Origin: Mycoplasma sp. Bg1
GTDB taxonomy: Bacteria > Bacillota_I > Bacilli_A > Mycoplasmatales > Hepatoplasmataceae
Length of the DNA stretch: 64,000 nucleotides
Assembly: GCA_001641205.1 (NCBI GenBank)
Contig: LSMX01000003.1
Span: 248,001 to 312,000, forward strand
Direction of reading: 5' to 3'
Both the position numbers and the translations under genes were made by a program. A model generated the notes under the pieces. The model worked only from the letters and a program-made list of their open reading frames with translations. It made no database searches and was not told the DNA's origin. Positions 42,505-51,003 of the stretch are shown here, piece after piece. The first letter of the stretch is position 1. Each line of letters begins with the position of its first letter.

Positions 42505-43041
42505 TTATTGTGCTGCTTTCCCAGCTTTTCTTCTAATAAATTCACCTTTATATCTAATTCCTTTACCACCATATGGTTCTGGTTTTTTAAAGGATTTAAT
42601 TTTTGCAGCAAATTCACCAACTTGTTGTTTATCAATTCCACTAATGATAATTGATGTATTTTTTGGAACCTCAACTTTTAAGTGATGAGGAACTTTTAAT
42701 TCGATCTTATGGGAAAGACCTAAAGAGAAGGTTAAAATTTTATCTTTTAATTCAACTCTATATCCAATTCCAATAATTTCTAGTTCTTTTACAAATCCAC
42801 TTGTAACTCCAATTACCATTCCCTGAATAAGGGAATTTGTAGTTCCATGAAGCATCATTGTTTGTTTATCTTCATTTGCTCTTTTTACAGTAATAACTCC
42901 ATTTTCACTTTTTATTTCCATTAGTGAAGAAAAAGTTTTTTCAAGAGTCCCTTTTGGACCTTGTACTATAACTTTTGTTCCCGCAATTGTAACAGTAACA
43001 TTTGCGGGAATAGTAATTTCTCTTCTTCCAACTTTACTCAT
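42505..43041 (-). CDS. rplF: 50S ribosomal protein L6
   Basis: 178 aa, two repeats. SKVGRREITIPANVTV at the start, VQGPKGTLEK, and the C-terminal PEPYGGKGIRYKGEFIRRKAGKA. Confidence 0.97.
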   Translation of the reverse strand: MSKVGRREITIPANVTVTIAGTKVIVQGPKGTLEKTFSSLMEIKSENGVITVKRANEDKQTMMLHGTTNSLIQGMVIGVTSGFVKELEIIGIGYRVELKDKILTFSLGLSHKIELKVPHHLKVEVPKNTSIIISGIDKQQVGEFAAKIKSFKKPEPYGGKGIRYKGEFIRRKAGKAAQ

Positions 43042-43053
43042 ACTTGGTCCTTT

Positions 43054-43446
43054 CTATCATACAAACGCCATTACTTCTCCACCAAGTTGATCTTTTCTCG
43101 CTTGATCAGCGGTCATGATTCCTTTTGATGTTGAAACAATTGCAATTCCATATCCATTTAATACTCTTGGTAATTTATCAGCAGGAGAATAAACTCTTAG
43201 CCCTGGTTTTGAGATTCTTTTTAAACCAGTAATAACCTTTTGGGTTCCTTTATATTTTAAGAAGATTTTAATTTCTTTATCTACCCCTTCATTTTCGATT
43301 CTAAAATCTAAAATGTAACCTTCTTCAAGAAGAATTTTAGTAATTTCTTCCTTTGTTTTTGAGTAGGGGATTTCGAGCGCTTTTTTCTTTCTTAGGTTTG
43401 CATTTCTTATTCTTGTTAATAAGTCTGCTATTGGATCATTAAACAT
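43054..43446 (-). CDS. rpsH: 30S ribosomal protein S8
   Basis: 130 aa. FNDPIADLLTRIRNAN, RISKPGLRVYSPADKLPRVLNGYGIAIVSTSKGIM; the end GGEVMAFVW has its last residue encoded by UGA, followed by TAG. Under the standard code the Trp would be lost. Confidence 0.97.
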
Positions 43447-43466
43447 TTTTTAACTCCATTCTCTTC

Positions 43467-43652
43467 TTATCAAGAAGATTTCCTTACACCAGGAATTTCA
43501 CCCTTATTTGCCATCTCTCTAAAACATACCCGACAAACCCCGTATTTACGGATGTATGCATGTGGTCTTCCACAGATTTGACATCTATTGTGCGCTCTTG
43601 AAGAGAATTTTTGATGTCTTTGTGATTTCATCACTTGTGCTTTTCTTGCCAT
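43467..43652 (-). CDS. rpsN: 30S ribosomal protein S14, zinc type
   Basis: 61 aa. Four zinc cysteines in CQICGRPHAYIRKYGVCRVC; ends GVRKSSW with a UGA-Trp immediately before TAA, matching the canonical KASW end of type Z S14. Confidence 0.96.
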
Positions 43653-43653
43653 C

Positions 43654-44229
43654 TTATGATTCTACTCCTTCATCTTCTTTTTTAATATCTGCAAAGGGCA
43701 TTCCAAATTTTTTAAGTAATGCATATGCAGCTTCATTTGTTTTTGCTGAAGTTACAATTGTAATATCAGCACCTTTCATTGATCTAACTTTATCTAAATC
43801 AATTTCTGGGAAAATAATGTATTCACTAATTCCCATGGTAAAGTTTCCCTTACCATCAAATGCTTTATGGTTTATCCCTCTAAAATCTCTAATTCTTGGT
43901 AAAGAGATGGTAATAAGTTTATCTAAAAAGGCATACATTTTTTCACCTCTTAGAGTTACTTTAACCCCAATAGGCATTCCTTCTCTAATTTTAAAGAAAG
44001 CATTTGATTTTCTTGCTTTAGTAATAACTGCATGTTGTCCGGTAATTCTTGTAAGTTCTTTTACTCCATCAGTTACAACTGATTTATCATTTACAGCTTT
44101 TCCAAGCCCCATGTTTATTACAATTTTTTCAAGTTTTGGAACTTCCATAATGGATTTAACTTCAAGTTCTTTTGCAAGTTCAGGTTTTATTTCAGTATTG
44201 TATTTTACAAATAATCTTGCTTCAATCAT
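43654..44229 (-). CDS. rplE: 50S ribosomal protein L5
   Basis: 191 aa. VPKLEKIVINMGLGKAV, KARKSNAFFKIREGMPIGVKVTLRG and GINHKAFDGKGNFTMGI are typical. I take the ATG at 44229 (MIEARLF), 10 nt after AGGAGAGG, rather than an in-frame start 30 nt upstream inside rplX. Confidence 0.96.
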   Translation of the reverse strand: MIEARLFVKYNTEIKPELAKELEVKSIMEVPKLEKIVINMGLGKAVNDKSVVTDGVKELTRITGQHAVITKARKSNAFFKIREGMPIGVKVTLRGEKMYAFLDKLITISLPRIRDFRGINHKAFDGKGNFTMGISEYIIFPEIDLDKVRSMKGADITIVTSAKTNEAAYALLKKFGMPFADIKKEDEGVES

Positions 44230-44230
44230 T

Positions 44231-44566
44231 TTATACTTCCTCTCCTGTTGCTTTTGCAATTCTTACTTTTTGACTTCTTCCATTTTGTTTTTGATGTTTT
44301 TCAATTTTAACTCTTGAAACTTTTGCTTTTGAGGCATCTTTTGTATCGCCTACATTAAGCATCACATTTGAAACATGAATTGGTCCTTCATTTTTTTCAA
44401 TTCCACCCTCAGGTTGTTGTTGGGTAGGTTTTACATGTTTAGTTTGGAAATTAATTCCTTCTATAATAATTTTATTTTTAGCAGGAATAATTTCACTAAC
44501 TGTTCCAATATTACCCTTGTCTTTTCCGGCAATAACAATTACATTGTCGCCAACTTTAATTTTCAT
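44231..44566 (-). CDS. rplX: 50S ribosomal protein L24
   Basis: 111 aa. KVGDNVIVIAGKDKGNIGTVSEI (KOW motif), GINFQTKHVKPTQQQPEGGI and HVSNVMLN are family signatures. Confidence 0.96.
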   Translation of the reverse strand: MKIKVGDNVIVIAGKDKGNIGTVSEIIPAKNKIIIEGINFQTKHVKPTQQQPEGGIEKNEGPIHVSNVMLNVGDTKDASKAKVSRVKIEKHQKQNGRSQKVRIAKATGEEV

Positions 44567-44576
44567 AATTGCCTCC

Positions 44577-44945
44577 TTACAACACTTCCTGAGCTAAGGA
44601 CACTATTTTTGCATATCCTTGTTCTCTTAATTCTCTTGCCACAGGTCCAAAAATCCTTGTTCCCCGTGGTTCTTTTTTATCATTAATAATTACAGCTGCA
44701 TTATCATCAAATTTAACAACTTCACCAGTTTTACGATTAACTCCAAATCTAGTTCTTACAATTACTGCTTTTACAATTTGACCTTTTCTAACTGTTCCAT
44801 GTGGTTGGGCTTTTTTTACTGTAGCTACAACAATATCACCAACATTAGAAAATTTCTTTTTAGATCCCCCAAGGTTTCTAATAATTAAAATTTCTTTTGC
44901 TCCAGTATTATCTGCAACAAGAACTCTTGATTCTGTTTGTAACAT
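44577..44945 (-). CDS. rplN: 50S ribosomal protein L14
   Basis: 122 aa. MLQTESRVLVADNTGAKEILIIR, ARGTRIFGPVARELR-type end (PRGTRIFGPVARELREQ) and AKIVSLAQEVL. The ATG overlaps the rpsQ stop by one base. Confidence 0.97.
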   Translation of the reverse strand: MLQTESRVLVADNTGAKEILIIRNLGGSKKKFSNVGDIVVATVKKAQPHGTVRKGQIVKAVIVRTRFGVNRKTGEVVKFDDNAAVIINDKKEPRGTRIFGPVARELREQGYAKIVSLAQEVL

Positions 44946-45208
44946 TATTTGATCACCCGCACTTCATTAATTTTTAATAATCTAAAGTTTTTATTTTTTG
45001 AAAGAGGTCTTGTTTCTTGAATAGTTACAATATCTCCAATATGGGCTTCATTTTTTTCATCATGGGCTAAGAATTTTTTTGAATATTTTACCCTTTTTCC
45101 ATAAAGTTTATGGGCACGATAAGTATCAATTTGAACAGTAATAGTTTTATCTGCTTTATCTGATACAACTTTACCTTTTAAATTTCTTCTTGTTGTTGTT
45201 CTTTCCAT
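44945..45208 (-). CDS. rpsQ: 30S ribosomal protein S17
   Basis: 87 aa. RRNLKGKVVSDKADKTITVQI, DEKNEAHIGDIVTIQETRPLSKNKNFRL match the family. Confidence 0.97.
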   Translation of the reverse strand: MERTTTRRNLKGKVVSDKADKTITVQIDTYRAHKLYGKRVKYSKKFLAHDEKNEAHIGDIVTIQETRPLSKNKNFRLLKINEVRVIK

Positions 45209-45209
45209 A

Positions 45210-45629
45210 TTAACTATTACCTTTCTCTATTTTTTCTATTTCTACTTCATTCATTGGTGAAGTTTCTTCTTTAATTTGTTGTACTTCTACTTCTTTTATT
45301 GGTAAAACTTCTTCTTGTTGTTCTTCTACTATTTCTTTTAAAGGAATATCTTCTTTAATAATTGGAGTTGAGACTACTTTTTTACCAAATCTTCTTTTAG
45401 AGCTTTTTTCTGAAAGAACTTTTTCTTTAATTACAATTCCTTTTTCTTGTTCTTTTAAAACGGTAAAGATTTTTGCAATATCTTGTTTAGTATTTTTAAT
45501 CAGGTGAGTTTCTGTTAACTGTCCTGTTGCTGTTTCAAATCTTAGGGCAAGTAATTTTCCTTTTAATTCTGAAATTAATGAAAGTAATTCTTGTCTATTT
45601 TTTGCTCTTAATTCATGCATATCATACAT
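45210..45629 (-). CDS. rpmC: 50S ribosomal protein L29 with C-terminal extension
   Basis: 139 aa, about twice the usual length. The L29 core is MHELRAKNRQELLSLISELK...LALRFETATGQLTETHLIKNTKQDIAKIFTVL (about residues 4-65). A tail of about 70 residues rich in Glu/Lys/Val follows, with a loose repeat of the type IKEEIPLKE-VEEQQEEVLPIKEVEVQQI. Start chosen at ATG 45629, 8 nt after AGGAGG. Its 5' end overlaps neither rplP nor rpsQ. Confidence 0.92.
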   Translation of the reverse strand: MYDMHELRAKNRQELLSLISELKGKLLALRFETATGQLTETHLIKNTKQDIAKIFTVLKEQEKGIVIKEKVLSEKSSKRRFGKKVVSTPIIKEDIPLKEIVEEQQEEVLPIKEVEVQQIKEETSPMNEVEIEKIEKGNS

Positions 45630-45630
45630 T

Positions 45631-46050
45631 TTAGTCTTCCTCCTCACCTTTTTTTACAAACTTACATTTGACTGGGAGTTTGTGCATCCCTAAACGCATT
45701 GCTTCTCTTGCTTGCTCTTCTGTTACCTCTGCAAGTTCAAAAAGAATTGTTCCTCTTTTTACTGAAGCAGAATAATGGTCTATTGCTCCTTTTCCTTTTC
45801 CCATTCTTACTTCAAGAGGTTTTTTTGATCTTGGTAAGGAAGGAAAAATACGAATTCAAAGTTTTCCATTTCTTTTTAAATATCTAGTAATTGCAATCCT
45901 TGTTGCTTCAATTTGTCTTGCGGTAATATAGTCACCCTCAAGTGATTTTAAACCATAATCCCCAAAAGAAACTTTTGTTCCTCTTTTTGCAGGACCTTCA
46001 TAAGAAATATTATGTGGTTTTCTTCACTTCATTTGTTTTGGTTGTAACAT
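45631..46050 (-). CDS. rplP: 50S ribosomal protein L16
   Basis: 139 aa. MLQPKQMKWRKPHN, VSFGDYGLKSLEGDYITARQIEATRIAITRYLKRNGKLWIRIFP, MGKGKGAIDHYSA. UGA-Trp codons are in it (KW, LW). The start overlaps the rpsC stop by one base. Confidence 0.96.
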
Positions 46051-46853
46051 TATTTACTACCTCCTTGAGCTTTAGGATTAGCTGCTCCTTGAGTTTGCGC
46101 TTTTTGACCACTTGGTCTTTGTCCACTTGGTCTTTGATTACGATTATCACGGTTGTTATTTCTTGGTCTATATTCTCTTCTTCTTGGAGCTTCTGGTTCT
46201 TTTAATTCTTGGCCTTTAAGTACTTCTCCTCTTGAAATTCAAACTTTAACTCCAAGTACCCCATAAGTTGTATGGGCTTTAGCAACTGCATAATCAATAT
46301 CATTTCTAAAGGTTTGAAGTGGTACTACCCCTTCAGAATAACCTTCAGTTCTAGCCATGTCGACTCCATTTAGTCTTCCAGCAACTTGGGTTTTAATTCC
46401 CTTTGCCCCAGATCGCATTACTCTTCTAATTACTTTTTTTTGAGCAATTCTAAATGAAGCACGATTTTCTAATGCTACTGCAATTTCATTTGCAATTACA
46501 GTAGCATCAAGATCGGGGTTTTTAATTTCTTCTACTTGAATTTTAATTGTATATGATTTATCATGAAGTAGTTTTGAAAGAGCAAGTTCAAGTTTTTTTG
46601 CATTACTTCCCTCTTGTCCTAAAACTACTCCGGGTTTTGCAGTTCTTATTTTAACGTTAATTTCTTGATTTTGACGTTCAATAATAACTCCACCAATAGC
46701 ATATTGTTTAATAAATTTATCAAGGTAGATCCGAATTTTTTTATCTTGAACAAGTCATTCTGATCAATGTTTATTTCCAGGAATAAACCATTTTGATTGT
46801 CAATCTTTAACAATCCCAAGTCTAAGTCCGGTTGGTGATGTTTTTTGTCCCAT
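46050..46853 (-). CDS. rpsC: 30S ribosomal protein S3
   Basis: 267 aa. MGQKTSPTGLRLGIVKDW, KH domain (VIIERQNQEINVKI, PGVVLGQEGSNAKKLE), RRVMRSGAKGIKTQVAGRLNGVDMAR, GVLGVKVWI. A 40-50 residue C-terminal tail of low complexity (RPSGQRPSGQKAQTQGAAN) extends past the core. Confidence 0.96.
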
Positions 46854-47209
46854 TAATTTCTACCTTTCATATTTTTTTCTTCATCAGAGACAACAACAGT
46901 AATGTGTGCTGTTCTTTTTAATTTTTGGTCTGCTCTTCCTTTTGCTCTTGCCCGAAATCTTTTAAGTGTTGGGCCTTCTGTTGCAAAACATTCAGAAACT
47001 CAAAGATTTTCTGCAAGCATTCCATGATTTTCTGTTGCATTTGCAACAGAAGAATTAAGTACTTTTAAAATAAGATCAGCAGATTTTAAAGGTGAGTTTT
47101 CTAAAAGTGCGATTGCTTCTTCAACTTTTTGATATCTAATTAGATTTGCAACTAGACCTGCTTTTTGTGAAGATACTCTTACCATTTTGGCGATTGCTTT
47201 TGCTTCCAT
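46853..47209 (-). CDS. rplV: 50S ribosomal protein L22
   Basis: 118 aa. VRVSSQKAGLVANLIRYQKVEEAIALLE, then after a UGA-Trp PTLKRFRARAKGRADQKLKRTAHITVVV. Stop overlaps the rpsC start by one base. Confidence 0.96.
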
Positions 47210-47219
47210 CTACTTTCTC

Positions 47220-47492
47220 CTATCTTTTTCTTTTATCACTACCATGTCCACCAAAAGTTCTGGTTGCAGCAAACTCACCAAGTTTGTGTCCTACCATATC
47301 TTCTAGAATATAGACATTAATAAAGTTTTTTCCATTATGAACCTGAAAAGTTAATCCTACAAAATTTGGAAAGATTGTTGATCTTCTTGATCAGGTTTTT
47401 ATTGGTCTTTTTGATTTTGTTGCTAAAGCAGTTTCCACTTTTTTAGCAAGGTGTTCATCAATGAAGGGACCTTTTTTAATTGATCTTGCCAT
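47220..47492 (-). CDS. rpsS: 30S ribosomal protein S19
   Basis: 90 aa. MARSIKKGPFIDEHL, IKTWSRRSTIFPNFVGLTFQVHNGKNFI, ILEDMVGHKLGEFAATRTFGGH. One UGA-Trp. Confidence 0.97.
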
Positions 47493-47495
47493 CTT

Positions 47496-48347
47496 TTATC
47501 TATTTGCTCCTTTTCTTGTTCTTGTAATGTATTTATTTGAGTGTTTATTTTTATCTCTTGTTTTTACTCCAAGAGCTTTTTTACCTCACGGTGTCATTGG
47601 GGAAGGTTTACCAATTGGTGATTTTCCTTCTCCTCCTCCATGGGGGTGATCATTTGGGTTCATTGCAGAACCCCTTACTGTAGGTCTAATTCCTTTGTGT
47701 CTTGCTATTCCTGCTTTTCCAGTTTTAACAAGATTTTGGGAAGGATTTGAAATTGAACCAATTGTAGCCATGTTTTCTTTTAAAATTTTTCGCATTTCTC
47801 CAGAAGTAAGTTTTACAATTACATAGCGTTCAGTTTCATCAAATCCAAGTCTTTTTGCACTTGCCCCAGCTGCTCTTACTAGTTCTCCCCCATGACCTGG
47901 TTTTAATTCAATATTATGAATGAATGTTCCTTCAGGTATTTTTTCAAGAGGAAGAGCATTTCCATCTTTAATTGGTGCTTCTGGTCCTGAAAAGATAGTT
48001 TGTCCGACTTTCATTTTTTGGGTTGCAAGGACATATCTTTTTTCCCCATCAGCATAATTAATTAAAGCAATAAAAGCTGTTCTATTTGGATCATATTCAA
48101 TTGTTGCAACTTTTCCAGGGATGTCAAATTTATTTCTTTTAAAATCAATAATTCTATATTTGGCTCTTGCCCCACCACCTTTATGTCTTACTGTAATAGA
48201 TCCACTATTATTTCTTCCAGCATTTTTTTTGATGGTTACAACAAGTGATTTTTCAGGTTTATCTGTAGTAATAAACTCTTTATAATTAAGCACTGAGGAA
48301 TTTCTTCTTCCGGGTGAGGTTGGTTTGTAATTTTTAATATCTGCCAT
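47496..48347 (-). CDS. rplB: 50S ribosomal protein L2
   Basis: 283 aa. KNAGRNNSGSITVRHKGGGARAKYR, GPEAPIKDGNALPLEKIPEGTFIHNIEL, TVRGSAMNPNDHPHGGGEGKSPIGK (peptidyl-transferase-centre loop with its conserved His); runs through a UGA-Trp (TPWGKKALG) to TRTRKGANR. Confidence 0.97.
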
Positions 48348-48352
48348 GATTC

Positions 48353-48736
48353 CTATTTATTCTCCTCTGCTTGTTTCATAATTTTTTCTGTATCAATTAC
48401 TTTAATAGTTCTTTTTTGTTTTGCATCTGGATTAGTATTTTCAACTGCTTCAGCTCCATAAATTGGAATTGATCCAGAAGCAAGATAAACCATTGCTTTT
48501 TTGTAACTTTTACTATAGCCTTCAAATCTACCCATTTTTTTAGGTTGCTGCGCTACATTAATAATTCTTATTTTTTTTACTTTTGCTCCAGATCTTTTAA
48601 AAATGCTTTCAACTGCTCTTTTAACATCAGTTTTAGTTGCACTTTTATGTACTTCTAAGGTATAAACATTATTTGCCAAAGTATTAGAAGACTTTTCTGT
48701 AACAATTGGTTTTATTATAATATCATTAATATTCAT
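48353..48736 (-). CDS. rplW: 50S ribosomal protein L23
   Basis: 127 aa, slightly long. IIKPIVTEKSSN, YTLEVHKSATKTDVKRAVESIF; the C-terminus has about 25 extra residues. One-base overlap with rplD. Confidence 0.95.
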   Translation of the reverse strand: MNINDIIIKPIVTEKSSNTLANNVYTLEVHKSATKTDVKRAVESIFKRSGAKVKKIRIINVAQQPKKMGRFEGYSKSYKKAMVYLASGSIPIYGAEAVENTNPDAKQKRTIKVIDTEKIMKQAEENK

Positions 48737-49371
48737 TATTTAAGTCCCCCTTCAATTGCTCTTAATGTTTCTCCACGAATAATTATTGCTTGTGCTTTTA
48801 AAAGATCATCAAGCATTACTGTTTCTGGACGGTAGATTACTACATTAGAAATATTTCTTGCAGCTAAGTAAGTATTAAATTCTTTTTCTTCTGAACTAAG
48901 AAGCATTAAAACTTTACTATTTTTTAAATTCAAGTTTTCAAGCATTTTTACAAAGTCTTTTGTTACTGGTTTTTGAAAAGTAATATCTTCAAGAACAAAA
49001 ATTTGTTTTTTAGCAAATTTAATTGTTCAACCTGATTTTAATGCTAATTTTTTAAGCTTACGATTTATTTTTAAAGTATAGTTTCTTTCTGATTGAGGTC
49101 CAAAAACAACTCCTCCACCTTTTCATTGTGGCGATCTAATTGAACCTTGTCTTGCTCTTCCAGTTCCTTTTTGTTTTCAAGGTTTTCTTCCTCCACCTTT
49201 TACAGCTGAACGATTTTTAGTTTGGTGGGTTCCTTGTCTTAATGAAGCTCTTTCTGCAAGAACTAAATCAAACATTGCTTGATTATGGGGTTCAATATTA
49301 AAGACTTCATCAGCAACATCAAAATCAGCAACTTTTGTTCCTAAAACATTAAATACATCTAATTTAGCCAT
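48736..49371 (-). CDS. rplD: 50S ribosomal protein L4
   Basis: 211 aa. MAKLDVFNVLGTKV, RQGTHQTKNRSAVKGGGRKPW, KGTGRARQGSIRSPQWKGGG (the tunnel loop), then LNLKNSKVLMLL. Three UGA-Trp codons split it under the standard code. Confidence 0.96.
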
Positions 49372-50417
49372 TATTTATTTTCCCCTTCATTTTCTTTTGC
49401 TTCTTTTTCAATTGAAACTTTATCTTCATTTTCTTTTGTTTCATTTGCTATTTGAGCTTTTTTAATTTCTGCTTCTTTTGCAGCTTTTTCTTTTACTATT
49501 TTTTTAGCTGTTTTTTGCGCTTCAACTGCTTCTGATTTTAAAACTGAAGCTTTTAAATCTTCCACTGCTAATTTTTTATAATTAGTAATTCCTAATTGCT
49601 CTGCTTTTTCTCTTAAATCTTCAAGTTCTTTTGCTTCTTTTTCATAAACAATTGTTGCTTCTGCGATAATTGTTTTCATCTCTTCAATGGACATTGTTGT
49701 ATTTAACTCTGCTTCCACTTTTCTTGCTTGTTCAAGAAGCTCATATTTAATTTTTTCTTCTGCAAGATTAACTAATTTAACTGCATTAATTTCATTTTTA
49801 AATTGGCCTTTAATTGCTTCTCTTACCCAAACAAAAGATTTATTTGGACCAGGAATTGATCCTTTAATTAATAATGCATTGTTTCCAAGATCAACTGCAA
49901 TAACTTCAAGGTTTTGCATAGTTACTTGATCAGTTCCCATATGCCCTGGCATATTTTTAGTTTTTTTAACTGTTCCGGTAATTGGTCCAAGTGATCCAGT
50001 AACCCGATGAGATTTAGATCCATGACCCATTGGTCCCCGAGTTTGATTATGTCTTTTAATTGACCCTTGAAACCCTTTTCCTTTAGAAATTCCTGTTACA
50101 TCAACAGTTTGTCCTGATTTAAAAATTGAAGCATCAATTGTAGCTCCTTGTTCAAACCCTTCCATATTTCTTATTTCTTTGGTAAAGTATTTTGCTGAAG
50201 TATTTGCAGCTTTTCCAATTCCAAGTTCAGCTTTAATAGCTTTGTTATCTTTTTTATCTTCTACACCTAATTTAATTGCAGTATAACCATCAGTTTCAAT
50301 AGTTTTAACTTGTAAAACTGTATTTGGTTTAACCTCGATAACTGTTACAGGAATGGCTCTTCCATTCTCTGCGAAAGCTGTTGTCATTCCAGCTTTTCTT
50401 CCAAGAATACCTTTCAT
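49371..50417 (-). CDS. rplC: 50S ribosomal protein L3 with C-terminal extension
   Basis: 348 aa; the core (about 1-215) is standard: MKGILGRKAGMTTAFAENG, ISKGKGFQGSIKRHNQTRGPMGHGSKSHR, IKGSIPGPNKSFVWVR. A 130-residue Ala/Glu/Lys-rich, probably helical tail follows (AEEKIKYELLEQARKVEAEL...). Usual L3 is near 210 aa. Confidence 0.94.
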   Translation of the reverse strand: MKGILGRKAGMTTAFAENGRAIPVTVIEVKPNTVLQVKTIETDGYTAIKLGVEDKKDNKAIKAELGIGKAANTSAKYFTKEIRNMEGFEQGATIDASIFKSGQTVDVTGISKGKGFQGSIKRHNQTRGPMGHGSKSHRVTGSLGPITGTVKKTKNMPGHMGTDQVTMQNLEVIAVDLGNNALLIKGSIPGPNKSFVWVREAIKGQFKNEINAVKLVNLAEEKIKYELLEQARKVEAELNTTMSIEEMKTIIAEATIVYEKEAKELEDLREKAEQLGITNYKKLAVEDLKASVLKSEAVEAQKTAKKIVKEKAAKEAEIKKAQIANETKENEDKVSIEKEAKENEGENK

Positions 50418-50441
50418 TCTCTCTCCTCAATCTAATTAAAC

Positions 50442-50753
50442 TTAAAGTTTAATTTCGATTGAAACTCCTGTTGGTAATGAAACTCTATTTAGTTTATCCA
50501 TTGTTTCTGGTGTAGAATGGACTATTCCAATTAAGCGTTTATGAGTACGTAGCTCAAATTGTTCACGTGATTTTTTGTTGACATGCACTGATCTAAGAAC
50601 AGTAAACACTTCTCTTTTTGTGGGAAGTGGAACTGGTCCATAAATTTCTGCACCTGTTGATTTTGCAACCTCAACGATCTTTGCTGCGGACTTATCAAGA
50701 AGTTTCGCATCATAAGATTTTAGGTTAATTTTGATTGCCTTATTTGTTGACAT
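50442..50753 (-). CDS. rpsJ: 30S ribosomal protein S10
   Basis: 103 aa. KINLKSYDAKLLDKSAAKIVE, GPVPLPTKREVFTVLRSVHVNKKSREQFELRTHKRLIGI. First gene of the S10 operon. RBS GAAAGGATG. Confidence 0.97.
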   Translation of the reverse strand: MSTNKAIKINLKSYDAKLLDKSAAKIVEVAKSTGAEIYGPVPLPTKREVFTVLRSVHVNKKSREQFELRTHKRLIGIVHSTPETMDKLNRVSLPTGVSIEIKL

Positions 50754-50788
50754 ATAAGGTTCATCCTTTCATCTTAAATTCTTTGGTT

Positions 50789-50794
50789 ATTATA
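50789..50794 (-). promoter_or_regulatory. -10 box of the S10 operon
   Basis: TATAAT in minus sense 35 nt upstream of the rpsJ ATG. Further upstream is a perfect 14-bp palindrome CAATAGTACTATTG (50822-50835). Confidence 0.4.
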
Positions 50795-50930
50795 ATTGTT
50801 GATTTAATTTATAAATAACTTCAATAGTACTATTGGAGCTCTTTTTAACTACTACTTATTGTGTTTAATTTAGCAAAAAGAGTACCAAATAAATATTAAC
50901 ATATTAAACAAAAAACAAAACAATTAATAA

Positions 50931-50961
50931 TAAAAAAAGACCCTAATGGATCTTTTTTTAT
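50931..50961 (-). terminator. Terminator after fruA1
   Basis: AAAAAAAGACCC / GGATCTTTTTTT hairpin with flanking A/T-runs; nearly identical to the fruA2 terminator at 53767-53796. Confidence 0.75.
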
Positions 50962-51003
50962 TTTCTAATAAATTAGTGCTTAGTAGAATTTATTTTTAAA
51001 ATA

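Noticed and set aside
41035..44317. Long plus-strand frames opposite rplO, rpsE, rplF and rplE
   Set aside because: Antisense to highly conserved ribosomal genes with no RBS; composition is that of reversed coding DNA.
50822..50835. CAATAGTACTATTG palindrome before rpsJ as an operator
   Set aside because: Perfect 14-bp palindrome, but it is single, AT-rich, and not tied to any known S10-operon regulator; kept only as a note with the -10 entry.
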